Source of the DNA: Paramagnetospirillum magneticum AMB-1
GTDB taxonomy: Bacteria; Pseudomonadota; Alphaproteobacteria; Rhodospirillales; Magnetospirillaceae
NCBI RefSeq assembly: GCF_000009985.1
Contig: NC_007626.1
Location: forward strand, 496,001-560,000
Reading direction: 5' to 3'
Length of the DNA stretch: 64,000 bases
Shown here: positions 23,557 through 31,872 of the stretch, piece after piece
Layout of the letters: every line of letters begins with the position of its first letter
Numbering within the stretch: position 1 is the first letter of the stretch
Position numbers and translations under genes: made by a program
Notes under the pieces: generated by a model
The model's database searches: none
Told to the model about the DNA's origin: nothing
What the model saw: the letters and a program-made list of their open reading frames with translations, nothing else

Positions 23557-24784
23557 GCCGCCCCCTCGCCTGGGGAAGCTGAATTACCTCAGCTCCAGCC
23601 TTGAGCGTGTCCAGGTAGTCCGACCAGCGCTGCATCATCGCACGTCGCTGTTCGATGTACTTGGTGCGGTTGTATGCTCGGCCAAGGGCGTCCGGCACGC
23701 GGTGGGCAAGCTGCTGCTCAATAACGTGTGGGTCTTCCCCAAGCTGCTCGGCCAAGATCGTGCGGGCCATCGCTCGGAAGCCGTGGCCCGTAATCTCGGT
23801 CTTGGTGTCGTAGCCAAGACGGCGCAATGCGGCGTTTACAGCGGCCTCACTCATCGGCTTTCGCGGATCGCGGCCGGGAAACAAGCATTCACGGTTGCCG
23901 GTGTACTGGTGCAAGTCGCGCAGAATTTCAACGGCCTGGGTTGATAACGGGACCAGATGTTCAATCGTTTCGCCCTTTCGGGCCTTGGAGGCATGGAAGG
24001 CCCAGCTTCCAGCATCAAGGTCGATGTCTGCCCACTTGGCCTTTCTAAGTTCACCAGGGCGGACGAAAACCAGAGGGGCAAGTTGTAGCGCTGCCTTGAC
24101 GACGACGGTGCCCTCAAAGGCGTCGAATGCGCGGAGCAACTCACCAACCAGCTTCGGGTCGGTAAGGGCGGCGAAGTGTTTGTGGCGGACAGGCGGTAAG
24201 GCCCCGCGCAAGTCGCCGGTGGGGTCGCGTTCGGCGCGCCCAGTGGCGACAGCGTAACGCATAATTTGGCCTGCGTTCTGAACTGCCCTATGGGCCGTAT
24301 CGTTAGCCCCCCTGGCTTCAATCTTTCGGGCAACGGCGAGGATCATCGGCGCTGTAATCGAACCGATTGGCTTGGTGCCGATTAGCGGAAAGACATCGCT
24401 TTCAAGCCGCTGGAGAACCTTGGATGAATGCGTCTCGGCCCATGTGGCCACATTCTTAGCGAACCATTCGCGGGCTACGTTTTCGAAACTGTCGGGGCCA
24501 TCAAGCAACTGCGATGACTTTTTCGCCTTCCGCGCATCGGACGGGTCGATGCCGTTGGCTAGCTGTTTCTTGGCGTCATCTCGAAGCTGGCGAGCGGTCT
24601 TGATCGTCACGTCGGGGTAAACGCCCAACGCGAGCAGTTTTTCCTTTCCGCCAAAACGATATTTCAGACGCCAATAGCGTTGATCTTGCGGGGTGACCAG
24701 CAAGAACATGCCACCGCCATCCGCCAGCTTTATTGGCTTATCGGCGGGTTTCGCCGCCTTAATTTGCAAGTCCGTAAGGGGCAT
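23546..24784 (-). CDS. int: P4-type tyrosine integrase
   Basis: A 412-residue site-specific recombinase. The N-terminal DUF4102 arm-binding domain begins MPLTDLQIKAAKPADKPIKLADGGG. The core-binding domain follows, then the catalytic domain with Arg242 (VRPGELRKAKW), the HGFRAM box and Tyr376 (NRTKY). P4-type integrases recombine at the 3' end of tRNA genes, and tRNA-Ala(CGC) lies 222 bp upstream of its start. The start at 24784 overlaps a TACCCCCAAATG repeat, which suggests that integrase or AlpA binding controls its own expression. The frame is open for 87 further codons upstream, into the tRNA, but the family domain starts at this ATG. Confidence 0.93.
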   Translation of the reverse strand: MPLTDLQIKAAKPADKPIKLADGGGMFLLVTPQDQRYWRLKYRFGGKEKLLALGVYPDVTIKTARQLRDDAKKQLANGIDPSDARKAKKSSQLLDGPDSFENVAREWFAKNVATWAETHSSKVLQRLESDVFPLIGTKPIGSITAPMILAVARKIEARGANDTAHRAVQNAGQIMRYAVATGRAERDPTGDLRGALPPVRHKHFAALTDPKLVGELLRAFDAFEGTVVVKAALQLAPLVFVRPGELRKAKWADIDLDAGSWAFHASKARKGETIEHLVPLSTQAVEILRDLHQYTGNRECLFPGRDPRKPMSEAAVNAALRRLGYDTKTEITGHGFRAMARTILAEQLGEDPHVIEQQLAHRVPDALGRAYNRTKYIEQRRAMMQRWSDYLDTLKAGAEVIQLPQARGRHAN

Positions 24785-24845
24785 TTGGGGGTATCTCCAT
24801 CGCGGATGGACATATCTACCCCCAAATATACCCCCATGTACCCCC
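24782..24845. repeat. TACCCCC repeats at the integrase promoter
   Basis: TACCCCCAAATG on the minus strand (24782-24793, covering the integrase start codon) faces TACCCCCAAAT (24817-24827) and two more TACCCCC (24829-24835, 24839-24845) on the plus strand. The arrangement is a mixed inverted and direct repeat, like arm-type sites of tyrosine integrases. The same motif appears at 16871-16889. Confidence 0.6.
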
Positions 24846-25006
24846 GGCTTCCAGCGATTTGATACGAACGCGGACGGCCGGATTTTGGTGGCCCATCCTA
24901 TTGTGCGTCCGCATGAAATGTCAGGAAACTCGCACCTTCCACGAACGTACGCGGACATCCGCGATCCTGTGTGGATCGCGGTGCCGGTTTCGGATTTTAG
25001 AGAATT

Positions 25007-25082
25007 TGGTGGAGCCGAGCGGGATCGAACCGCTGACCTCCTCATTGCGAACGAGGCGCTCTCCCAACTGAGCTACGGCCCC
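25007..25082 (-). tRNA. tRNA-Ala (CGC)
   Basis: A 76-nt tRNA on the minus strand, with CCA encoded at 25007-25009. The acceptor stem GGGGCCG pairs with CGGCTCC (one G-U), the anticodon arm has loop TTCGCAA giving anticodon CGC, and the T-arm holds GGTTCGATCC. Anticodon CGC reads GCG (Ala). Its 3' end faces the P4-type integrase, the usual arrangement at an integration site. Confidence 0.95.
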
Positions 25083-25130
25083 GAAAAGGGAAGCGCGATA
25101 ATGTTCAAACCGCCCGGCGCTGTCAAGCGG

Positions 25131-26141
25131 CTACCACCGCATCTGGCCGCCCAGGGGCTTGGATTTCTGCATGCCGCGCTTGGTCACCAGAACCCAGTCG
25201 TTGAACTGCATGTAGCGCGGCGCCAGGAATTGGTAGATGTCCCTGATTTTGTTTGTATTTTCGTCCGAGCGGACGATGAATACCGTTTTCCAGATCTGGA
25301 TGAAGTCTTCCCAGGGCAGCAGGCGGCAATGCAGGGCGTCGCGCACCTGGCGGATATAGCCGATCTGATTGTCGATATTTTTCAGCATGGCCAGGATTTC
25401 GCCGGTCTGGGCGTCCACCTGGTCGAAATAATCCTGGAAGACCTTCAGCGCCCGCTGCGAGAGGCGGCCGACCTGGTCGGTGGTCTCGATCATGGAGCGG
25501 TCGGCGCCATAGATCCGGCGCAGGCCCTGCAGCTTCTCGTCGATCTTCTGGACTTCGCCGAAGGTGTCGCGCAGCGCCTCGATATAGGCCAGTTCCTTGG
25601 CCAGGGATTCGATGTAGCGCACCACCTCGTCGCGATTGTTGCGGCCCAGGCCCAATTCCTCCGCCGCCTCGGTGAAGGCCAGCTGGACGTTCTTCTTGAC
25701 CTGGGGATCGTCGGCGACCTGGGCCAGCTCGGACACGTTGCTGATGACGTGCTCGTTGCCGGTCAGCCAGGTGACCAACTGCATGGTCAGGCGCTGATAG
25801 GCGATGCGACGGTGGCGGTCCTGGGGCTCCCACGAGGCCTCGCGGGTGGTGACCTCCTTGGGCAGCTTGTCGCCGGGACGCAGGCCGCGCACGAATTGCA
25901 GCCCCTCGGCCACCTTGTCCAGCATCTTGAAATCGTGCTGGTCTTCCTTCATCCCGAATTCGCGCTTGATGCCGTCGAAGGCGAGCACCGCCTCGTTGGT
26001 GGCGAGCTTGAGCACCGCCACGGGCTCGCCGGTGTCGGTCAGACGGAAATAGAGATCCTCGAAGGACGTGAAGAACTTGTGCTCGAAGGAGACCTCTCCC
26101 TCGACCTCTCCGGAATCCTTGCCTTTGTCGTCAGCAGCCAT
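25131..26141 (-). CDS. Conserved hypothetical helical protein
   Basis: A 336-residue soluble protein without signal or TM segments. The N-terminus has KFFTSFEDLYFRLTDTGEPVAVLKL; the middle is long helices likely to form coiled coils (VVRYIESLAKELAYIEALRDTFGEVQKIDEKLQGLRRIYG is split by short turns). The C-terminus has KIRDIYQFLAPRYMQFNDWV. I do not recognise the family. It is the first core-genome gene next to the tRNA and stands alone. Confidence 0.7.
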   Translation of the reverse strand: MAADDKGKDSGEVEGEVSFEHKFFTSFEDLYFRLTDTGEPVAVLKLATNEAVLAFDGIKREFGMKEDQHDFKMLDKVAEGLQFVRGLRPGDKLPKEVTTREASWEPQDRHRRIAYQRLTMQLVTWLTGNEHVISNVSELAQVADDPQVKKNVQLAFTEAAEELGLGRNNRDEVVRYIESLAKELAYIEALRDTFGEVQKIDEKLQGLRRIYGADRSMIETTDQVGRLSQRALKVFQDYFDQVDAQTGEILAMLKNIDNQIGYIRQVRDALHCRLLPWEDFIQIWKTVFIVRSDENTNKIRDIYQFLAPRYMQFNDWVLVTKRGMQKSKPLGGQMRW

Positions 26142-26252
26142 CTCTGTCGCTCACCCCTGGCGGCGCACCCCCACGGTCACGCTGCCGCCCCGAAAAGCCA
26201 AAACCACGGCAAACACAGTATGCCGGGCTCGGCGCCCTTGAACAAGAGGTGG

Positions 26253-27158
26253 TCAATCCCCCGCTTCGACGAAGAGGTGGCCGGGGCGGCCATGGATGTA
26301 GCCGTTGGCGAATTCGGCGCCCGGACACAGGGTGGCCAGCCGGTCCTCGGCTTCACCGGCATCGGTGGTGCCGGCCAGCACGGCGCGGAACAGCGCGGCC
26401 ACCGCCACCATGTCGAAGGTCTGCGGCCACAGGCGGAAGCGGCCGATGCCGCGCGCCGCCAGCCCGGCCACATCGCCCAGCAGGTCCATGGTGTGGTAGG
26501 ACATGGTCTGGGTGCCGTTGACTGCCAGGAAGGGCACGTCGTCCAGGGTCTCCACCGCCATGCCGTCGGGATCGTCGGCACAGACGTACTGGCAGCCGTC
26601 CTTGGACAGGTTGCGGGCCCGGGCGGCGTAGCAGCGCGCCGAGATGGCCAGGGGCAGGCGGCCGAAGGCCTGTACCTCGATGTCCATGGGCGTCGAGGTG
26701 GCCAGGGCGGTTACCGCCTCGGCGGCCAGCTCGGCCGGCAGGCAGGCGCGCGCCGCGCCCATGGCGGCCAGGGCGGCCAGGGTGCCCTCGTTGTAGATGT
26801 TGAGCAGCGGCCCGGCGACGAAGGGGCGGCCGTTCATCTGCGCCGCCACCGAGATGTCGTTGGCCTCCACCAGGATGCCGTCGCTCTGGGCTAGGTCGCG
26901 GGCCTGGGCGATCTCGCGGTCGGACATGATCAGGGCCAGGGAGGACAGCACCACTTCCTTGCCGGCGGCGGTCAGGCGCTCGACCACTTCGGGGATGAAG
27001 GGTTCGAAGAACGGCGTGCGCTTGGAGCACACCACCTCGCCCACATGGACGCTGTCCACATCGGCCTCGTCGGCCATGCGGAAATAGAAGTCGCGAAGGA
27101 CCTCCGGCTTCCAGTTGAACAGAACCGGGCCGAGGGTGAGTTTGGGGGTGGTGGTCAT
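26253..27158 (-). CDS. ubiV: Anaerobic ubiquinone hydroxylation protein UbiV (U32 family)
   Basis: A 301-residue U32-peptidase-family protein. The four cysteines expected for its [4Fe-4S] cluster are present: one in GEVVCSKRTPFFEP, then the CYAARARNLSKDGCQYVC group. With UbiU it hydroxylates the ubiquinone ring without O2, using prephenate as oxygen donor in characterised systems. Other motifs are DVDSVHVGE and GRLPLAISARC. The order on this strand is ubiT, ubiU, ubiV. A palindromic repeat of about 104 bp separates it from ubiU. Confidence 0.92.
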   Translation of the reverse strand: MTTTPKLTLGPVLFNWKPEVLRDFYFRMADEADVDSVHVGEVVCSKRTPFFEPFIPEVVERLTAAGKEVVLSSLALIMSDREIAQARDLAQSDGILVEANDISVAAQMNGRPFVAGPLLNIYNEGTLAALAAMGAARACLPAELAAEAVTALATSTPMDIEVQAFGRLPLAISARCYAARARNLSKDGCQYVCADDPDGMAVETLDDVPFLAVNGTQTMSYHTMDLLGDVAGLAARGIGRFRLWPQTFDMVAVAALFRAVLAGTTDAGEAEDRLATLCPGAEFANGYIHGRPGHLFVEAGD

Positions 27159-27182
27159 TGGTTCGGTCCCTTGGCCTTGTCT

Positions 27183-27286
27183 GTCATCCCGAGCGAAGTC
27201 GAGGGATCTCCGCTTGGCAGGATACGGGCCGATTTGAACCGTCCGGCCAGAAGGAGATTCCTCCTCCCGATGGTCGTCGGAATGAC
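27183..27286. repeat. Dispersed palindromic intergenic element, copy 1
   Basis: GTCATCCCGAGCGAAG at the left and TCGTCGGAATGAC at the right form imperfect terminal inverted repeats around GAGGGATCTCC/GGAGATTCCTCCTCC. The element lies between ubiU and ubiV. A similar copy is at 35451-35553 and a diverged one at 30181-30267. This is a small mobile or REP-like element spread through intergenic DNA. Confidence 0.65.
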
Positions 27287-27294
27287 GGACATGC

Positions 27295-28326
27295 TCATCG
27301 CCAAGCCTTCTCGTAGGCGCCGGTGGTCTGCTTGCCGCCTTCGGTGATGCGGTCGAGATCGATATCGGGCAGCGGCTTGCCGGCCATGACCGCGTCCACC
27401 CCGGCGCGGAAGGCCTGGACCACGGCGGCCACATAGGCGCGGCCGCGCTGGCGGCCCTCGATCTTGAAGGCGGTCACGCCGGCCTTGATCAGATCGGGCA
27501 GCATGGTCAGCGTGTTGAGCGAGGTGGGTTCCTCGAACAGATAGCTGGCCTTGTCATGGGCGATGAAGCGGCCCTTGCACAGGGTGGGATAGCCCGCCGC
27601 CTCGTCATGGGCGAACTTGTTGATGGTGAAGCCGCCCAGTTCCGAGGTGATGCCCTGGGAGGTCTCGGTATAGCGCACCTCACCGGCCGGCGAGCACACG
27701 CCATTCATGTTGGGCGACTGACCGGTCACGTATGACGACAGGGCACAGCGTCCCTCGGCCATGACGCACAATCCGCCGAACACGAAGACCTCGGTCTCGA
27801 CCGGGGCGATGCGGGGATTGAGCGCGGCGATTTCCTGCACCGTCAGCACGCGGGGCAGCACCACCCGCCTGACTCCGAAGCGCTCGGCATAGAACCGGAT
27901 GGCGTCGGGGTTGGAGGCGGCAGCCTGCACCGACAGATGCAGCCGCAGCTCGGGATGGGTGCGGTGGGCGTGCTCGATCAGGCCGATATCGGCCAGGATG
28001 GCGGCGTCGGCCTTGAGCTTCGCCGCGTCGGCGACCGCCTGATGCCAGATTTCCGGCTGGCCGGCGCGCGGGAAGGTGTTGATGGCCACCAGCACCTTGG
28101 CACCGCGCTCGTGGGCATAGGCGATGCCTTCGCCCAATTCCTTGCGGTTGAAGTTGAGGCCGGGGAAGTTGCGGGCGTTGGTCTCGTCGCGAAAGCCCAC
28201 ATAGACGCAATCGGCGCCGGCATCCACGGCGCTGCGCAGCGCCGCCGGGGTGCCGGCCGGGCAGACCAGTTCGGGACGGGTGGAGGAGGTGGAGGTGGAG
28301 GGGGAGGGGGAAGGGAGCGATGCCAT
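27295..28326 (-). CDS. ubiU: Anaerobic ubiquinone hydroxylation protein UbiU (U32 family)
   Basis: A 343-residue U32-family protein, partner of UbiV. It has PELVCPAGTPAALRSAVDAGADCVYVGF at the N-terminus, then GGLCVMAEGRCALSSYVTG, NGVCSPAGEVRY and LCKGRFIAHD, which supply the [4Fe-4S] cysteines, and a U32 signature FKIEGRQRGRAYVA. ATG 28326 overlaps the ubiT stop. The first 17 residues are a Ser/Pro/Thr-rich extension (repeats of SPS and STS) not needed for the fold. Confidence 0.92.
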   Translation of the reverse strand: MASLPSPSPSTSTSSTRPELVCPAGTPAALRSAVDAGADCVYVGFRDETNARNFPGLNFNRKELGEGIAYAHERGAKVLVAINTFPRAGQPEIWHQAVADAAKLKADAAILADIGLIEHAHRTHPELRLHLSVQAAASNPDAIRFYAERFGVRRVVLPRVLTVQEIAALNPRIAPVETEVFVFGGLCVMAEGRCALSSYVTGQSPNMNGVCSPAGEVRYTETSQGITSELGGFTINKFAHDEAAGYPTLCKGRFIAHDKASYLFEEPTSLNTLTMLPDLIKAGVTAFKIEGRQRGRAYVAAVVQAFRAGVDAVMAGKPLPDIDLDRITEGGKQTTGAYEKAWR

Positions 28327-29006
28327 CAGGCCACGCCTCCGCGCCGTGCCGCCTTGCGAAGCTGCTTCAGCTCGCCTTCCAACTGGGCTATGCGCGCCCC
28401 CTGGTTGGCGGAATCCTTGACCGCCGGGGCGATGATGGCGGCGCGCAGCGTCTCGAAATCCTCGCGCATGCGGCCCATCAGGCCGATCGCGGCGCCGGCC
28501 AGCCCGCGGAAGGGCCGGGCCAGCGGCCCCAGTTGCGTGCTGATGTCCTCGATCAGGTCGATGCCGGCGCCATCGATGGCATTGCGCAGCGCCACCACCA
28601 CTTCGGTGTCGCCCTCGATCACCAGCCGGCGCGAGAAGAACAGGGCGTCGCCGTCCACCTTGCCCTCGGCCAGGGCGATCAGCATCTCCAGCGGGCCATG
28701 GATGGTGGCGGCCACCTCGCCCGGCTCGATGGAGCGGCGCACGGTGAGGCGCGGGTCCAGCGGGTTGGGCTCCAGCAGGATGACGAAGGGCAGGTCCACC
28801 GGATCGATGCACACCGCCTTGTCGGCGTAATCGGCCATGCGTTCCAGGATGTCGGGATGGCGGCGGCGCACCACGCTCAGCATGGCGTCGAACAGGGGCT
28901 GCAGCGCGGCGGGACGAAACGGCTTCAAGGCCATGCCCAGCAGCAGCACCGGCGAGAACGGTGGCGTTACCGGATTTGTCCCGGTCCTGGCATGTGCTTG
29001 CGTCAT
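28326..29006 (-). CDS. ubiT: Ubiquinone accessory factor UbiT (SCP2 domain)
   Basis: About 226 residues with an SCP2-like lipid-binding domain: MALKPFRPAALQPLFDAM, then DLPFVILLEPNPLDPRLTV, IHGPLEMLIALAEGKVDGDALFFSRRLVIEGDTEVVVALRN. UbiT binds ubiquinone intermediates in the O2-independent pathway with UbiU and UbiV. ATG 29006 was chosen over an in-frame ATG at 29039: it has a GAGGG box upstream, and the other would lie at or before the start point expected from the FNR-type site. Its stop overlaps the ubiU start. Confidence 0.9.
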   Translation of the reverse strand: MTQAHARTGTNPVTPPFSPVLLLGMALKPFRPAALQPLFDAMLSVVRRRHPDILERMADYADKAVCIDPVDLPFVILLEPNPLDPRLTVRRSIEPGEVAATIHGPLEMLIALAEGKVDGDALFFSRRLVIEGDTEVVVALRNAIDGAGIDLIEDISTQLGPLARPFRGLAGAAIGLMGRMREDFETLRAAIIAPAVKDSANQGARIAQLEGELKQLRKAARRGGVA

Positions 29007-29066
29007 GATGTGCGGCCCTCTTTCCCTCGAGAAAGGCATTCTGCCGAGCGGTCATAGCCCCGCACG

Positions 29067-29080
29067 TTGACCGCCGTCAA
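29067..29080 (-). promoter_or_regulatory. Candidate FNR/FixK-type box upstream of ubiT
   Basis: TTGACCGCCGTCAA is a perfect dyad of the TTGAC-N4-GTCAA form, close to the FNR/Anr consensus TTGAT-N4-ATCAA. Its centre is about 67 bp upstream of the ubiT start. As a class II site it would place the transcription start near 29032. Control by oxygen would fit anaerobic ubiquinone synthesis. Confidence 0.55.
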
Positions 29081-29187
29081 GCAAAGGACTCCGGGGACGA
29101 ACGAGTCGGGGGCAAGCTGCAGTAGGGCTTGGCAGATGCCCGCGCGCTGGCTAACCTCGCAAGAGCTGTACGAGAGGGGGCGTCCCA

Positions 29188-30174
29188 ATGAATATCGATG
29201 TCGATCTGAGCCCGATCACCGCGCTCATCATCGACGATTCGCGCTATGCCCGCTCGTTCATCAAGACGGCGCTGCAATCCTTCGGCATCAGGACCATCCT
29301 GGAAGCCGCCGACGGGCCGAGCGGCCTGGAAATCCTGGGGCAGCAGCCGGTCCATCTGGTCATCGTCGACCATGACATGGCTCCCATGGACGGCATCGAC
29401 TTCACCCGCTTCCTGCGGGCCGGCGAGATCGTGGCCTGCGACGACGTCGCCGTCATCATGATGAGCGCCGAATCCGCCGCTGAAGTGGTGTTTCAGGCGC
29501 GCAGCGCCGGCGTCAACGAGTTCCTGGTCAAGCCCATGTCGGCGGATTCCCTGTTCCGCCGCATCCGCAACGTTCTGGTCAATCCCAAGGCCTTCGTACG
29601 CACCCCCGGTTTCAAGGGGCCGGACCGCCGGCTGCTGTCGCGTCCGCCGCCCGGTGTGGCCGAACGCCGTGTGGCGGCACCTTTGGCGAAGCCGCTGCCT
29701 CTGGTCATGCCCATCGGCGCCACTGCCGCCGCCCGCCCCGCCGCCGCCCCGCATGCGCCGGTGGTCCAGGCGCCCAAGCCGGCGCAGGAGCGGACCGGAC
29801 GCAAGAAATTCCATGCCGGCCAGATCGTCTTCAGCGAAGGCGATGCCGGCGACATGGCCTATGTGGTGGAAAGCGGCAAGGTCTCCATTTTCAAGACCGT
29901 TAACGGCCAGAAGGTCATCCTCGGCCAGATCGGCCCCAACGGCGTGTTCGGCGAGATGGCACTGATCGACAACGAGCCGCGCATGGCCTCGGCCATGGCC
30001 GCCGAGGAGACCTCCTGTCTGGTGATTCCCATGGCTGCGCTGAAATCCCAGATCGGCAAGACTCCCGATCTGGTGATCCTGGTGCTGGAAACCCTGCTTT
30101 ACGACATCCGCAAGATGGGGCGCGAATTGGGACAGGTGCGTGCCACCCTGGAAAAGAAGCGGGCCGGAAAGTAG
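29188..30174 (+). CDS. Response regulator receiver fused to a cyclic-nucleotide-binding domain
   Basis: A 328-residue soluble protein. Residues about 8-130 form a receiver domain with ALIIDDSRYARS (acidic pair), phosphoacceptor Asp in VIVDHDMAPMDG and Lys in EFLVKPMS. A Pro/Ala-rich linker follows (about residues 150-205). The C-terminal half is a cNMP-binding domain: FHAGQIVFSEGDAGDMAYVVESGKVSIF, then GQIGPNGVFGEMALIDNEPRMASAMA. No HTH or enzymatic domain is present, so the output is likely protein-protein. It is divergent from ubiT and has no visible partner kinase. Confidence 0.85.
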   Translation: MNIDVDLSPITALIIDDSRYARSFIKTALQSFGIRTILEAADGPSGLEILGQQPVHLVIVDHDMAPMDGIDFTRFLRAGEIVACDDVAVIMMSAESAAEVVFQARSAGVNEFLVKPMSADSLFRRIRNVLVNPKAFVRTPGFKGPDRRLLSRPPPGVAERRVAAPLAKPLPLVMPIGATAAARPAAAPHAPVVQAPKPAQERTGRKKFHAGQIVFSEGDAGDMAYVVESGKVSIFKTVNGQKVILGQIGPNGVFGEMALIDNEPRMASAMAAEETSCLVIPMAALKSQIGKTPDLVILVLETLLYDIRKMGRELGQVRATLEKKRAGK

Positions 30175-30180
30175 GCCCCT

Positions 30181-30267
30181 GTCATCCTGAGCGATGCGAA
30201 TGATCTTCCAGCCTGAAGCGGCAGCCGTTTGTGGCTGAAAGGCCCTTCGGCTGCGCCTCAGGGTGAC
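30181..30267. repeat. Dispersed palindromic intergenic element, diverged copy
   Basis: Begins GTCATCCTGAGCG and ends CGCCTCAGGGTGAC, giving terminal inverted repeats like the elements at 27183 and 35451 but with a different centre (CAGCCGTTTGTGGCTG hairpin). It lies between two convergent genes. Confidence 0.5.
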
Positions 30268-30278
30268 AGAAGGAGTGC

Positions 30279-31778
30279 TCACTCGTCCGCGGCGAAGCGG
30301 TCGGGGGACAGCGGCTGGGGCTGGATGGGGTCGTCGCTGGCGGGATAGAGGGAAATCTCGGCGATATTGGTCAGCGAGCGGATGGTGCCCGCCGACTGGT
30401 ACTTGAAGGTCAGCGTCACCGGCAGGACCGAGGCCTGCATCTCGTCGAGGAAGATGCCGCAGCCGCGGGAATAGCGCGACCCGGTGGCGAATTCGATGCG
30501 GTAGGTTCCCTCGGGAATACCGCCGATGCCGATGTGATAGGTGGCGGGCACGTAGAAGGTGGTGACCGTGTTGCCGGCCATGGTCTTTAGCTTGACCACG
30601 CCGTCGCGGCGCCCCTCGTTGTGGACCAGCAGGCGATGGTCACCACTGACCCGGCGCGTCAGGATTTCCCCGGCGCCGGGCTGGGCGCCCCGGTTCTCGT
30701 TGCACCACTGGGCCTTGAAGCGCCCGCCCGATCCGGCATAGAGCGAGCGGGTCTCGACGAAGCCGTCGATGCCCGACGGCGTGCGCACCTTGACCCATTC
30801 GGGATCGCCGGGGGCATCGCTCACCTCGACGGTGGTGAAGCGGTCCAGCAATGTCAGCACCGGCGCGCCGGCCAGCGGCGCCATGCGCACCTTCAGGCTG
30901 TCCACCGCCACATGGCGGATTTCGCCGCTGCGGGCCGGCTGCATGGCGATGGGGGCGGCGGCGGTGGCCACCGGCTGGTCCCAGGGCTTGGCGGCGATCA
31001 GGGCAAAGACGCCGACGGTCACCGGCAGGGCCAGCAGCGGCAGGGCCTGGGCCAGGAACACGCCGCCGCCGAGGCGCCAGCGGGTCTTGAGCCGGCGGTT
31101 GTCGGAGACCTCGCGGGTGGCGTGCAGCAGATCCTCCACCCGGGCGCGGTCATCGGGCATGCTGGCGAAGCGGTTGGCCTGCAGCGCCAGCGAGCGGGCC
31201 AGTTCCAACTCGCCCCGTCCCAGGAAGGCGCGGCCCTGGCGGATCAGCACCCGGGCATTCTCGTGGCGCGGCTTGGCGCCGCCCAGCAGGTTGCGCAGCA
31301 GGACCAGGGGGGCGAGCAGCAGGCCGGGCAGGGACCACCAGCCCAGCGCCCAGGTGATGGTCGAGGCGCGCACGGCGGCACGGTCGGCGCAGGCCCGGCA
31401 AAAAATTCCCTCCACCGTGCCGGTTTTTGCCCACACCAGATACGAGCGAACCCAGTGGTAGACCACGTAGCGCGGCTGGGCGGTCAGGGCGCCGCAGTCG
31501 CAGCAGGCGATGGGGGCTCCGGCCACCTGGGCGTCGTCATCATGGGTGGATTCCTGGCCGAACGTGTCGTATTCGGCGCGGCGCACCACGTCCTTGAGGA
31601 CGCCATAGGCCTCGATAACCCTTTGAAATTCCTCTTGCGCGCGCTTGGAGGTATTGCGGTCGGGATGGACCTTCTTCACGCGGGAGCGGTAGGCGCTTTT
31701 GATGGCGCCCGCATCCGCCCCCGGAGCGAGGCCGAGGATCGCGTAATAGCCTTTGGGGTCACGCGCGATGGTGTTCAT
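30279..31778 (-). CDS. J-domain membrane protein with zinc ribbon and SH3-like domain
   Basis: A 499-residue protein. Residues 10-75 are a DnaJ domain (YYAILGLAPGADAGAIKSAYR, with the HPD motif in KKVHPDRN). A zinc-ribbon-like part follows (CCDCGAL and FCRACADR). There is a hydrophobic segment (WWSLPGLLLAPLVLLRNLL), a helical TPR-like region and a second TM (ALPLLALPVTVGVFALIA). An SH3-like domain follows (VDSLKVRMAPLAGAPVLTLLDRFTTVEV). The C-terminus is beta-rich. The J-domain would recruit DnaK at the membrane. The rest suggests a periplasmic or envelope sensing part. It neighbours flagellar genes, but no direct link is evident. Confidence 0.75.
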   Translation of the reverse strand: MNTIARDPKGYYAILGLAPGADAGAIKSAYRSRVKKVHPDRNTSKRAQEEFQRVIEAYGVLKDVVRRAEYDTFGQESTHDDDAQVAGAPIACCDCGALTAQPRYVVYHWVRSYLVWAKTGTVEGIFCRACADRAAVRASTITWALGWWSLPGLLLAPLVLLRNLLGGAKPRHENARVLIRQGRAFLGRGELELARSLALQANRFASMPDDRARVEDLLHATREVSDNRRLKTRWRLGGGVFLAQALPLLALPVTVGVFALIAAKPWDQPVATAAAPIAMQPARSGEIRHVAVDSLKVRMAPLAGAPVLTLLDRFTTVEVSDAPGDPEWVKVRTPSGIDGFVETRSLYAGSGGRFKAQWCNENRGAQPGAGEILTRRVSGDHRLLVHNEGRRDGVVKLKTMAGNTVTTFYVPATYHIGIGGIPEGTYRIEFATGSRYSRGCGIFLDEMQASVLPVTLTFKYQSAGTIRSLTNIAEISLYPASDDPIQPQPLSPDRFAADE

Positions 31779-31872
31779 GCCGATTGGTGCTTGTGCCTGG
31801 GCCAGTGGTTTGCCGGGTTCTTCAAGCAAAGCCTATGCCATCGGTCGGGGGAGTGGAAAAGCCGCGCAGGGA

